Assembly (NCBI RefSeq): GCF_947499945.1
Contig: NZ_CANMQD010000001.1
Coordinates: 310,001-374,000 of the forward strand
Direction of reading: 5' to 3'
Length of the DNA stretch: 64,000 nucleotides
DNA from: an uncultured Sulfitobacter sp.
GTDB lineage: Bacteria; Pseudomonadota; Alphaproteobacteria; Rhodobacterales; Rhodobacteraceae
Part shown: positions 37,535-47,000 of the stretch, one piece after another
Numbering within the stretch: position 1 is the stretch's first letter
How the letters are laid out: the number at the start of each line of letters is the position of its first letter
Program-made: the position numbers and the translations under genes
Notes under the pieces: model-generated
Seen by the model: only the letters and a program-made list of their open reading frames with translations
Databases searched by the model: none
What the model was told of the DNA's origin: nothing

Positions 37535-38064
37535 CAGATAAATTCCTCGTTTTCGCGGGCAATCTGGATCGCCTCTCGCATAACAAGGCCCAAAAACAGA
37601 AATGCCAGTCCGCAAAATGCCAATCCTACATCGCCACTACTGTACCAGAACCGCAGCGGCAACGGACCATCCGCATTATGCCACGAGCGTACCATCGGGC
37701 TAAGCGCCCCGGCAAGAAGCGCCAAGGCGGAGGATGAGAAGATCATGATCCCCATTGCCGACAGCCTGCGCGAGATGCGGGTATCAAAGACAATGCCCTG
37801 TCGCAAAAGAATCAAAGCCCAGAAACCCGCCACGTACCCCAGAAAACCAAGGACCACAGGCACGGCCCACATTGTAAAGAAGACGATCCGCGTGGTCATA
37901 GCAATCTGTGCGTCAGGGTCCACCCAGCGATCATTGCGGGTCCACTTGCCGGGATCAAGAAATGACACCTCAAGGTTCCAAGCCAGCGCATGATAAGGAT
38001 AATAGAGCATCATCGGCAGCATCACGATCATCGCAATCGTGGCAAGGCGGCGTATACGGTGCAT
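37534..38064 (-). CDS. DUF2975 membrane protein (YoaS-like)
   Basis: The 176-residue product has four membrane helices (about 9-27, 57-77, 92-110 and 130-165) and matches the DUF2975 family in helix layout and in the partner HTH gene that follows. The loop between the first two helices carries GKWTRNDRWVDPDAQ. It is presumed to act with the regulator, perhaps as its membrane sensor; no function is established. The upstream 97 bases are strongly AT-rich (TATTATTGTATTACGATAAT) and probably contain the promoter. Confidence 0.78.
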   Translation of the reverse strand: MHRIRRLATIAMIVMLPMMLYYPYHALAWNLEVSFLDPGKWTRNDRWVDPDAQIAMTTRIVFFTMWAVPVVLGFLGYVAGFWALILLRQGIVFDTRISRRLSAMGIMIFSSSALALLAGALSPMVRSWHNADGPLPLRFWYSSGDVGLAFCGLAFLFLGLVMREAIQIARENEEFI

Positions 38065-38161
38065 GTTGTTTCCTTATTTATTATTGTATTACGATAATTA
38101 TTATTGCTTTTAGGATCAAAGCATACCTTAATACAGATATCCACCTCATAGGAGAACATTT

Positions 38162-38836
38162 GTGAAAACCATACTTCTTGCTTCTGCGCTTACCGTTTCG
38201 AGCGTTGCTGCCGCTGCCACAATTGGCCTGCTGGCGAGCGCCCAACCGCTTGCCGCTGAACCTGTGAATTTCGGACAGGGCACCCAAATCGGGCGGGTCG
38301 GTACTTTGCCAGCCCTGCCGCCAGAACTACGTGGCCTCTACAGCCAGTTTCGCCGCGAAGCACGGTACTTTGCCGCTTTTGCAGTGCATTTTGAAAAGGC
38401 CGAAGGCTTCTACATCCAGAACTTTCACGACGCGGCCAGTGTCCGTGCAGCCGCGTTGGAAGGCTGCAAACAGTATGCGCAGGCTGAAGGCTGTGTGATC
38501 TATGCTGTTGCCATGCCAGAATCGCTTCCTGTCGATCATTCCCGTGCAACAGGGCTGAGTGAATGGGCCGCCGATGACTTCACCACGGTCTATAAAGAAA
38601 AACAAAAACCAGGAACATACGGAGCTTTTGCGGTTTCAGGGGCCAGTCACCATGGATACGCCCATGGATATAAGACCGCAGCAGAAGCGGCTAATACAGC
38701 CATCGCCTACTGTAAAATCGGCGTGGTAAAGGACATGGCGGAATTAGGGCCAGAAGCCCGCAAGTATGCACGCGCACGCGGCTGGCAGAACTGCAAAGTT
38801 ATTGAGTCCCGCTTCACTCCCGAAAACCAGTCATGA
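38162..38836 (+). CDS. Exported Cys-containing protein (224 aa) of unknown function
   Basis: It starts at GTG after ATAGGAGAACATTT and has a signal peptide (MKTILLASALTVSSVAAAAT, cleavage near ALAAEP). The mature protein contains two similar segments, each with an aromatic-rich strand, an Ala-rich helix and a cysteine: FHDAASVRAAALEGCKQYAQ with EGCVIYAVAMP, and YKTAAEAANTAIAYCKIGVV with RGWQNCKVIE. Four cysteines could form two periplasmic disulfides. This resembles DUF4189-type repeats. Relatives are, I believe, sometimes mislabelled as aminolevulinate synthase, which nothing in the sequence supports. It converges with uvrD and shares a terminator embedded in that gene. Confidence 0.75.
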   Translation: MKTILLASALTVSSVAAAATIGLLASAQPLAAEPVNFGQGTQIGRVGTLPALPPELRGLYSQFRREARYFAAFAVHFEKAEGFYIQNFHDAASVRAAALEGCKQYAQAEGCVIYAVAMPESLPVDHSRATGLSEWAADDFTTVYKEKQKPGTYGAFAVSGASHHGYAHGYKTAAEAANTAIAYCKIGVVKDMAELGPEARKYARARGWQNCKVIESRFTPENQS

Positions 38837-38858
38837 TGACTGCTTGCGATTGTCCGCC

Positions 38859-41270
38859 CTAGAACGGCACATCATCTGCGGCGCTCAAAAAGCGGGCGAC
38901 GACTTTCTTGTCGCCCGCTTTTTCAAAGGAAACTTCCAGTTTGTCCCCCTCAATCCCGATGATCACACCATAGCCGAACTTCTGGTGGAACACCCGCTCC
39001 CCCATCATAAAGCTGCTGCTTGCAGTCATATCGATAGTAATGTTCTTGGCCTCCGCAGGCTGGCTCATTCCCCGTGTGCCTGCGCGTGACTGCAAGCGCC
39101 GCCAGCCGGGCGAATTATAGACATTCGCCTCTGCCGCCGCTTCGTGCAGGGTGCTTTTCGGCATAGCAGCCCCAAAGCTGCCGCCATATAGACCCGGCGG
39201 GGTGAGAACTTCCACATGCTGCTCTGGCAACTCGTCGATAAACCGTGAGGGCAGCGCGTTCTGCCACTGCCCAAAGACAAAGCGGTTGGCGGCAAAGGAA
39301 ATTGTACAAATTTCCTCCGCGCGAGTGATGCCCACATAGGCAAGCCGCCGCTCTTCTTCCAAGCCCTTCTGCCCGCTCTCGTCCATGGAGCGTTGGGAGG
39401 GGAATAGGCCATCCTCCCATCCCGGCAGGAACACAGCAGGAAATTCCAGCCCCTTGGCCGCGTGTAGGGTCATAATGCTGACCTTCTCGCCCTCATTTTC
39501 CTTTTCATTGTCCATGATCAGGCTGACATGCTCCAAGAACCCTTGCAGGTTTTCGAATTGCTCCAACGCTTTGACCAGTTCTTTGACGTTCTCGAGCCGC
39601 CCCGGCGCTTCTGGCGTTTTATCGTTCTGCCACATGGTGGTGTAGCCGCTCTCGTCAAGAATGATCTCGGCCAGCTCCACATGGCTGATCTCTGGTGGTG
39701 CAAATTCCATGCGAAGGGGACCGCCATTGTCCAACACCGACTCGTCATTGGCCTCAATGCGCGGACCGTGCAGCTTGGACGACCAACGGTCGATACCCTC
39801 GATCAGGATACGCAATTCTGCCGCACCCTTCCCCCCGATCCCTTTCTCGTCGAGCAATATTCGAGCACCCTCAATTAGATTGGTGCCATTGGCCCGCGCC
39901 GCGCCTTGGATTTTCTGCATCGCCACTTTGCCAAGCCCGCGTTTGGGGGTGTTGGCAATCCGCTCAAACGCAAGATCATCGTCAGGCGACGTCACGACGC
40001 GGAAGTAGGCCATCGCATCGCGAATCTCGAGCCGTTCATAAAATCTGGGGCCGCCAATCACGCGGTAAGGCAGGCCGATGGTTAAAAAACGGTCCTCAAA
40101 CGCACGCATCTGGTGTGATGCCCGCACTAGAATCGCCATGTGATCAAGGCTGAATTTCCGCAAACCGCGTGTACCGCGCTGCATGGATTCAATCTCGTCG
40201 CCGATCCAGCGTGCTTCTTCTTCCCCGTCCCAATGGCCAATCAGGCGCAGCTTTTCGCCTTCTTGCGCATCGGTCCACAGCGTCTTCCCCAAACGCCCTT
40301 CGTTACCCGCAATCACGCCAGAGGCAGCGGCAAGGATGTGCGGGGTCGAGCGGTAATTCTGCTCAAGCCGCACCACATGGCTGCCTGGAAAATCCTTCTC
40401 GAACCGCAGGATGTTGCCCACCTCGGCCCCGCGCCAGCCATAAATCGACTGGTCATCATCGCCCACGCAGCAGATATTCTTGTGTCCCGCCGCGAGCAGT
40501 CGCAGCCAGAGGTATTGGGCAACGTTGGTATCCTGATATTCGTCGACCAGAATAAATTTGAACCAACGCTGGTACTGCTTGAGCAGATCATCGTGGGTCT
40601 GGAAAATCGTGACCATGTGCAAAAGAAGATCACCGAAATCACAACAGTTCAGCTCCTTGAGCCGCGTCTGATAGGCCGCATAAATCTTGGGCCCGAGGTG
40701 ATTATACGCCCCCGCATCGGCGGCAGGTATCTTGTCGGGCGTCAGAGCGCGGTTCTTCCAATCGTCAATGATCCCCGCGAGCATCCGAGCAGGCCAGCGC
40801 TTGTCGTCAATACTCTCCGCTGCCACCAGTTGTTTGAGCAGGCGCAGCTGGTCGTCCGTGTCCAGAATGGTGAAGTTGGATTTCAACCCCGCCAATTCAG
40901 CATGACGGCGCAGCAGTTTGACACAGATCGCATGGAAGGTACCAAGCCACGGCATCCCCTCAACAGGCTGGCCCAACATGCTGCCCACGCGGTTCTTCAT
41001 CTCCCGCGCGGCCTTGTTGGTGAAAGTCACTGCCAAAATCTCGTTCGGGCGCGCGCGGCCCGTGTTCATGAGGTGCACAATCCGCGCCGTGAGCGCACGC
41101 GTCTTGCCCGTCCCTGCCCCGGCAAGCATCAGAACAGGGCCATCCATCGTCTCCACCGCCTCACGCTGTGCGGGATTCAGCCCGTCAAGATAAGGCTGCG
41201 GCCGCGCAGCCATCGCACGCGCGGACAAGGAAGCGCCCTCAAAGGCGGCATTTTCATCGAAATCATTCAT
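38859..41270 (-). CDS. uvrD: UvrD/PcrA-type DNA helicase
   Basis: The 803-residue superfamily 1 helicase acts 3' to 5' in nucleotide-excision and mismatch repair and displaces RNA polymerase or recombinases. Motif I is MLAGAGTGKTRAL near residue 52, motif II is LVDEYQDTN, motif III region is VGDDDQSIYGWRGAEV, motif IV LEQNYRSTPHIL, motif V/VI MTLHAAKGLEFPAVF and LAYVGITRAEE. The C-terminal 60 residues contain a Tudor-like tail (GERVFHQKFGYGVIIGIEGD). The start at 41270 (MNDFDENAAF) is preferred over an upstream Met. The gene stands alone. Confidence 0.95.
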   Translation of the reverse strand: MNDFDENAAFEGASLSARAMAARPQPYLDGLNPAQREAVETMDGPVLMLAGAGTGKTRALTARIVHLMNTGRARPNEILAVTFTNKAAREMKNRVGSMLGQPVEGMPWLGTFHAICVKLLRRHAELAGLKSNFTILDTDDQLRLLKQLVAAESIDDKRWPARMLAGIIDDWKNRALTPDKIPAADAGAYNHLGPKIYAAYQTRLKELNCCDFGDLLLHMVTIFQTHDDLLKQYQRWFKFILVDEYQDTNVAQYLWLRLLAAGHKNICCVGDDDQSIYGWRGAEVGNILRFEKDFPGSHVVRLEQNYRSTPHILAAASGVIAGNEGRLGKTLWTDAQEGEKLRLIGHWDGEEEARWIGDEIESMQRGTRGLRKFSLDHMAILVRASHQMRAFEDRFLTIGLPYRVIGGPRFYERLEIRDAMAYFRVVTSPDDDLAFERIANTPKRGLGKVAMQKIQGAARANGTNLIEGARILLDEKGIGGKGAAELRILIEGIDRWSSKLHGPRIEANDESVLDNGGPLRMEFAPPEISHVELAEIILDESGYTTMWQNDKTPEAPGRLENVKELVKALEQFENLQGFLEHVSLIMDNEKENEGEKVSIMTLHAAKGLEFPAVFLPGWEDGLFPSQRSMDESGQKGLEEERRLAYVGITRAEEICTISFAANRFVFGQWQNALPSRFIDELPEQHVEVLTPPGLYGGSFGAAMPKSTLHEAAAEANVYNSPGWRRLQSRAGTRGMSQPAEAKNITIDMTASSSFMMGERVFHQKFGYGVIIGIEGDKLEVSFEKAGDKKVVARFLSAADDVPF
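38887..38923. terminator. Terminator hairpin inside the 3' coding end of uvrD
   Basis: A perfect 14-bp inverted repeat (AAAAAGCGGGCGAC at 38887-38900 and GTCGCCCGCTTTTT at 38910-38923, nine-base loop) has A and T runs at its ends. It lies within the last codons of uvrD, 50 bases after the stop of the convergent exported-protein gene, and can terminate that rightward transcript. Confidence 0.88.
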
Positions 41271-41413
41271 GGCTGGAAAATTAGCGCAAACCATGAGGAA
41301 ACAAAAGGGACGTTCGCACAATGTTCCCCCATTCAGGCATTTTCACCACCTATGCGCCCAAATCTGGCCCAAAACCAAAGCGAGAGTGAAGCATTGCCGT
41401 TTGAAGGACTGCT

Positions 41414-41992
41414 ATGGAATTCCTGCTAATTTGGGCCCTAAAGCTTTTTCTGCCTGCCCTGGCCATAGGCGGGCTGTATCTCTGGGCGGATCGGACAAAC
41501 ACATCCCCTCGTGCGCTGAACGATGCCAAACAACGGCAATTTATTGCTGTGAACACCGCTATTTACGGTTTGCTTGTCGTGATTTTGGGGTCAATTGCAC
41601 TTTTTGTAGATGGGCTGGTCTATCGCTACCGGCATTTCTACTCTGACGGCAACGTCGTAGCAGGGGCAACAATCGCCGTCTTTTTTGGCCTTTGCGCGAT
41701 TGTGTTGTCTCAATACTTGGGGCGCAGTTACCGTGTGCATTGGGATGATCACGCGATTGAAGGACCTTCGGCCTACCGCCTGCCGCCTTTTGGCGCAAAG
41801 CGGTTGCGTTTGACCTACCAGCAAATCGACGGCATCGGCGTGGATTGGGCCGAACAGCTTTGTTTGTACCGCAGTGACGGACGCGCGGTAAAATTCAGCC
41901 ATTTCTATCGCGGACACGACGCCCTGATGAAGCAATTGGAACGCAAACGCCCGGATCTGCTTGTCGAGGAGGACGATTGGGTAGAACCATAA
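41414..41992 (+). CDS. Membrane protein with bacterial PH-like domain (192 aa)
   Basis: Three hydrophobic segments (about 2-23, 42-64 and 76-97) are followed by a soluble C-terminal part of about 90 residues with alternating beta strands (YRVHWDDHAIEGPS, KRLRLTYQQIDGIGVDWAEQ, LYRSDGRAVKFSHFYRG) and a final helix, the order seen in bacterial PH-like domains. I do not recognise a named protein. It stands between uvrD and a lactate-dehydrogenase-like gene, 64 bases before the latter, and may be co-transcribed with it. Confidence 0.7.
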   Translation: MEFLLIWALKLFLPALAIGGLYLWADRTNTSPRALNDAKQRQFIAVNTAIYGLLVVILGSIALFVDGLVYRYRHFYSDGNVVAGATIAVFFGLCAIVLSQYLGRSYRVHWDDHAIEGPSAYRLPPFGAKRLRLTYQQIDGIGVDWAEQLCLYRSDGRAVKFSHFYRGHDALMKQLERKRPDLLVEEDDWVEP

Positions 41993-42056
41993 GATTGCAC
42001 GATAGGGCACTATAACCCCGCTTTTACATCAGGGTCGGGTTTGATAGCGTTTTTTC

Positions 42057-43193
42057 ATGGATTTGCATTCAAAATACCCCGCCCTGTCAGACCTGCGCGC
42101 CCGCGCGCAAAAACGAATACCCAAATTTGTCTGGGAATACCTCGACAGCGGTACGGGCGACGAGATGACAAAAGCACGCAACCGCGCAGGGTTGGACCGC
42201 ATCGGTATGATGCCCTCCATCCTTGACGGTGAGTTTACACCAGACCTGAGCACGACTTTTTTGGGCGCTGACCTGCCCCTGCCCTTTGGCATTGCGCCCA
42301 TCGGCATGTCGGGCTTGATGTGGCCGGACGCAGAGGGCCACTTGGCCCGTGCTGGTGCACGCGCAAACATCCCTTATAGCATATCCACCGTGGCCACCCA
42401 AAGCCCTGAAGATATCGCCCCACATCTGGGGCAGCATGCATGGTTCCAGATGTACCCCCCGCGTAATGCCGACATTAGGCGCGATATGCTGGCGCGGGCA
42501 AAGGCCGCAGGGTTCTCCACGCTGATCCTCACCGTCGATGTGCCAGTCGCAAGCCGCCGCGAACGGCAGGTTCGCTCGGGCCTCACCAATCCACCCCGCC
42601 TCACACCACGCCTGTTGGCCCAAGTGGCGATGCGCCCTGCATGGGCCATGGGAATGGCGCAGCGCGGCATGCCCCATATGCGCGGCCTCGACAAATACGC
42701 CAATGCAGCCACCAACGGCCTGTCGCCCACGGCGCATGTTGGCTATCTGCTGCGCACCGCTCCTGACTGGGACTATGTCAAATTTCTACGCGCAGAATGG
42801 GATGGTAATTTTCTCGTCAAGGGCGTGCTGCGCCCTGACGATGCCGTCCGCTTGGAGGGCATGGGCGTTGATGGTATCTGGATTTCGAACCATGCGGGCC
42901 GCCAGTTTGATGGCGCACCTGCCGCCATTGAAGCCCTGCCCGCCATCCGCGCCGCAACCAGACTTCCCCTGATATTTGACAGCGGAATTGAAGGCGGTTT
43001 GGACATTTTGCGAGCGCTGGCTTTGGGTGCTGACTTTGTGATGCTAGGCCGGGCATTTCACTTCGCGCTTGGAGCTTTGGGTCCGCAGGGCGTTGACCAC
43101 CTGATTGATATTCTGGCAAAGGATATGGCGGCAAACATGGGCCAGATCGGCGCCCGCAGCCTGCTGGAACTGCCACCGCCGATAGCCGTTTAG
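42057..43193 (+). CDS. FMN-dependent alpha-hydroxy acid dehydrogenase (LldD-like)
   Basis: The 378-residue TIM-barrel flavoenzyme oxidises a 2-hydroxy acid such as L-lactate, glycolate or mandelate to the 2-oxo acid. Landmarks are the N-terminal PKFVWEYLDSGTGDEMT, the FMN-binding PFGIAPIGMSGLMWPDAE, the catalytic His segment WISNHAGRQFDGAPA and the phosphate-binding IFDSGIEGGLDILRALALGADFVMLG split across the barrel end. Substrate cannot be fixed from the sequence; L-lactate is the commonest. The neighbouring pyruvate carboxylase would fit lactate-to-pyruvate flow, but that gene is separated by a divergent lipoprotein gene. Confidence 0.9.
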   Translation: MDLHSKYPALSDLRARAQKRIPKFVWEYLDSGTGDEMTKARNRAGLDRIGMMPSILDGEFTPDLSTTFLGADLPLPFGIAPIGMSGLMWPDAEGHLARAGARANIPYSISTVATQSPEDIAPHLGQHAWFQMYPPRNADIRRDMLARAKAAGFSTLILTVDVPVASRRERQVRSGLTNPPRLTPRLLAQVAMRPAWAMGMAQRGMPHMRGLDKYANAATNGLSPTAHVGYLLRTAPDWDYVKFLRAEWDGNFLVKGVLRPDDAVRLEGMGVDGIWISNHAGRQFDGAPAAIEALPAIRAATRLPLIFDSGIEGGLDILRALALGADFVMLGRAFHFALGALGPQGVDHLIDILAKDMAANMGQIGARSLLELPPPIAV

Positions 43194-43208
43194 TGAATGA
43201 AGTCCAGC

Positions 43209-43763
43209 CTATTGCGCACGTAACTTCAAGTCACCAAGGATGAACTGGAACTTTGTATCACCGGGGGGAAATGTCTCTCCGTTGGCTCCAACACTGTTCA
43301 CAACATAACCGTCGCCAGCGCGGTAATAAGTGCCACAGACAGCCCCGCCAAATTCGTTGATCATGTCGCGCGTTCCCCCAAGCAAACTGGCCGACATGGG
43401 ATCACGACCAGTTATAGTGACATCGGGCGCCCGTACGCAAACCCTATCCCCTTGCAGCATGCTGCGCGATACAACTTCGATGTTTTGGATACTTGTACTA
43501 CCTGGAATTTTGAGTGCAGCAATTTCATTTGATACCATCGTATTACCCTCGATTGTTGAGGTGATGATTGAAGCGCAACTGTTCGTGGCAGCCTCATAAT
43601 CAACGCAAGCGCGTTTGTTCGGATGCGCGGCGAGAATGTTACGTATGTTGAGCTGCTCGCCCTTGGGTAAGTTCTTTACCGCAAAAGGATCAGGTGTCGC
43701 GACACAGCCTCCTACAATCGCCGCAAAAGCGCCCACGCCCATAATTTTCGCCAGTTGCCCCAT
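43209..43763 (-). CDS. Lipoprotein of unknown function (184 aa)
   Basis: The start at 43763 follows CAGGAGAAGAAACT. The signal peptide MGQLAKIMGVGAFAAIVGGC places a lipidated Cys at residue 20 (lipobox VGGC). The mature part contains a short conserved-looking HPNKRACVDYEAATNSC segment near the front and two further cysteines later (DRVCVRA, GGAVCGTYYRAGDGYVVN), so disulfides are possible. No domain is recognised. It is divergent from the pyruvate carboxylase gene; the 240-base gap holds both promoters. Confidence 0.72.
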   Translation of the reverse strand: MGQLAKIMGVGAFAAIVGGCVATPDPFAVKNLPKGEQLNIRNILAAHPNKRACVDYEAATNSCASIITSTIEGNTMVSNEIAALKIPGSTSIQNIEVVSRSMLQGDRVCVRAPDVTITGRDPMSASLLGGTRDMINEFGGAVCGTYYRAGDGYVVNSVGANGETFPPGDTKFQFILGDLKLRAQ

Positions 43764-44004
43764 AGTTTCTTCTCCTGCTGCTCGGTTCTTTTCTTTAATA
43801 ACGGCACTGCCCTGTTGCAAAAGCAATGAAAAATCAGGGGTAATCCCATGGGTTGAAGCATTTTGTCGCCCAATAGCATCAAAAGATCTACCGCTGTCGC
43901 GCTGCGAAAAGGTAAAACTAGCCCTCTACCCAATGACACGCATTGCGACACCGAGTAACTTCCGCCTACAAATTGGGGAGACCCCACTGGGAAAGGCCTG
44001 CCAA

Positions 44005-47000
44005 ATGACTGACTTCCACAAAATCCTCATCGCCAACCGTGGCGAGATCGCCATTCGCATCATGCGAGCCGCCAACGAGATGGGTAAAACTACCGTTGCT
44101 GTCTTTGCAGAGGAGGACAAGCTGGGGCTGCACCGCTTTAAGGCGGACGAAGCCTACCGCATCGGCAAGGATCTGGGACCAGTCGCTGCGTATCTCAGCA
44201 TCGACGAGATGATCCGCGTGGCCAAGGCCTGCGGTGCGGACGCGATCCACCCGGGATATGGCCTGCTCTCCGAGAACCCCGATTTCGTAGATGCATGTGC
44301 GCAGAACGGTATCACATTTATTGGCCCCAAGGCCGAGACAATGCGTGCCCTGGGAGACAAGGCCAGCGCACGCCGTGTAGCCATGGCCGCTGATGTACCT
44401 GTGATCCCTGCGACAGAAGTCTTGGGTGATGACATGGATGCCATCAAAAAGGAGGCCGCCGCAGTCGGATACCCCTTGATGCTCAAGGCGTCATGGGGCG
44501 GTGGTGGACGCGGGATGCGCCCGATCTACAACGAGGAAGAGCTGGAAGAAAAGGTCCGCGAAGGCCGCCGTGAGGCAGAGGCTGCCTTTGGCAATGGCGA
44601 GGGTTATCTGGAAAAGATGATCATGAAGGCGCGCCACGTCGAGGTGCAAATCCTTGGCGACAGTCACGGTGATATCTATCACCTTTATGAGCGCGACTGC
44701 TCCGTCCAGCGCCGCAACCAAAAGGTCGTGGAACGCGCGCCCGCCCCCTACCTGACCGAAGAACAACGCGCCCATGTCTGCGAGTTGGGTCGTAAAATCT
44801 GTGCCCATGTAAATTATGAATGCGCAGGCACAGTTGAATTCCTGATGGATATGGAGACGGATGAGTTTTACTTCATCGAAGTGAATCCACGCGTGCAGGT
44901 CGAGCATACAGTAACCGAGGAAGTCACTGGCATCGACATCGTGCAGGCGCAAATCCTGATCGCTGAGGGCAAGACCATTGCCGAGGCCACAGGCAAAGCA
45001 TCGCAGGCCGATATTCAGCTTCAGGGTCACGCGCTGCAAACACGGATCACCACCGAGGACCCGCTCAATAATTTCATTCCAGACTATGGCCGCATCACGG
45101 CCTTCCGTGAGGCCACAGGCATGGGCATTCGTCTGGATGGCGGCACGGCCTATTCTGGCGGCGTGATCACGCGCTACTACGACTCTCTACTGGTCAAAGT
45201 GACCGCCAAAGCGCAAACGCCAGAGCAGGCAATCGCCCGCATGGACCGCGCCCTGCGCGAGTTCCGCATTCGCGGCGTCAGCACTAACATCGCCTTTGTC
45301 GAGAACTTGCTTAAGCATCCGACTTTCCTCGACAATACCTACCACACCAAATTTATCGATGAGACGCCGGAGTTGTTCCAGTTCGCAGCCCGTCAGGACC
45401 GCGGCACAAAAGTGCTTACTTATATTGCCGATATCTCCGTCAACGGACACCCCGAGACAAAGGACAAGCCCCTGCCCCCAGCAACCAGCCGCGCCCCCGA
45501 GCCACCAGCATCCCGCGCCGAGCCGATGATGGGCACGCGCAATCTGCTGGAGCAAAAAGGCCCGCAGGCCGTGGCCGACTGGATGGGACAGCAACGGCAG
45601 CTTTTGATTACCGACACCACCATGCGCGACGGACACCAGTCCCTGCTCGCCACCCGGATGCGCAGCCATGACATGATCAAAGTGGCGCCTGCCTATGCCG
45701 CCAATCTGCCCACGCTCTTTTCGGTCGAGTGTTGGGGGGGGGCGACTTTCGATGTTGCATACCGTTTCTTGCAGGAATGTCCGTGGCAACGCCTGCGCGA
45801 CATTCGTGAGCGGATGCCGAATATCATGACCCAAATGCTGCTCCGCGCCTCCAACGGCGTGGGCTATACCAACTATCCCGACAATGTGGTGCAGCATTTT
45901 GTGAAAACTGCCGCTAGTTCCGGGGTCGACGTGTTCCGCGTGTTCGACAGCCTCAACTGGGTTGAGAACATGCGCGTCGCGATGGATGCGGTACAAGACG
46001 CGGGCAAGATCTGCGAAGGTACTATCTGCTACACAGGCGATATTTTTGACCCCGACCGCGCAAAGTATGACCTGAAATACTATGTCGCCATGGGCAAAGA
46101 GCTTAAAGCCGCTGGCGCCCATGTGCTGGGCCTCAAGGACATGGCGGGTTTGCTCAAGCCTGCCCAAGCACGCATTCTGGTGCGTGCGCTCAAATCCGAA
46201 GTTGGTTTGCCGCTTCACTTCCACACCCATGACACGGCAGGTATCGCAACTGCCACCATCCTCGCCGCCTCAGAGGCGGGTGTGGACGCGGTTGATTGCG
46301 CCATGGATGCATTCTCGGGCAACACGTCACAAGCGACGCTCGGCTCGGTCGTGGAAGCATTACGCCACACCGACCGCGACACTGGGCTGGACATGACTGC
46401 CGTGCGCGAAATCTCGGACTATTGGGAAGAGGTGCGCCACCAGTACCGTGCGTTTGAGACGGGCATGCAGGCACCCTCCTCCGAGGTCTACCTGCACGAG
46501 ATGCCCGGCGGCCAATTCACCAATCTCAAGGCGCAGGCCTCCTCCCTTGGCCTTGATGACCGCTGGCCCGAAGTGGCCCGCACCTACCGCGATGTGAACC
46601 AGATGTTCGGCGACATTGTAAAAGTCACGCCTTCGTCCAAAGTTGTGGGCGACATGGCCCTGATGATGGTCTCCCAAGGGCTGACCCGCGCACAGGTCGA
46701 AGATCCTGCGACTGATGTTTCATTCCCCGACAGTGTGATTGACATGATGCGCGGAAATCTCGGCCAACCTCCCGGTGGCTTTCCTGCGGGCATCGTAAGT
46801 AAGGTTCTCAAAGGTGAGAAACCCAACACCGACCGCCCCGGTGCGCATCTGAAGCCTGTCGATCTGGATGCGGTCCGGAAAGAATTGTCCAAACAGCTTG
46901 ACGGTATGGTAATCGACGACGAGGATCTGGCTGGTTACCTCATGTACCCCAAGGTCTATACCGACTACATGGCCCGTCATGCGATCTATGGTCCCGTGCG

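Noticed and set aside
40140-41429. Long plus-strand open frame (429 codons) over uvrD
   Set aside because: It lies antisense to the helicase, whose seven motifs are all intact; the predicted product is His- and Arg-rich without family features.
43615-44004. N-terminal extension of pyruvate carboxylase by 130 residues
   Set aside because: The extension overlaps the divergent lipoprotein gene and lacks similarity to the family, which begins at KILIANRGEIA.
45187-46230. Minus-strand open frame (347 codons) opposite pyc
   Set aside because: Antisense shadow inside the carboxyltransferase region of pyruvate carboxylase.
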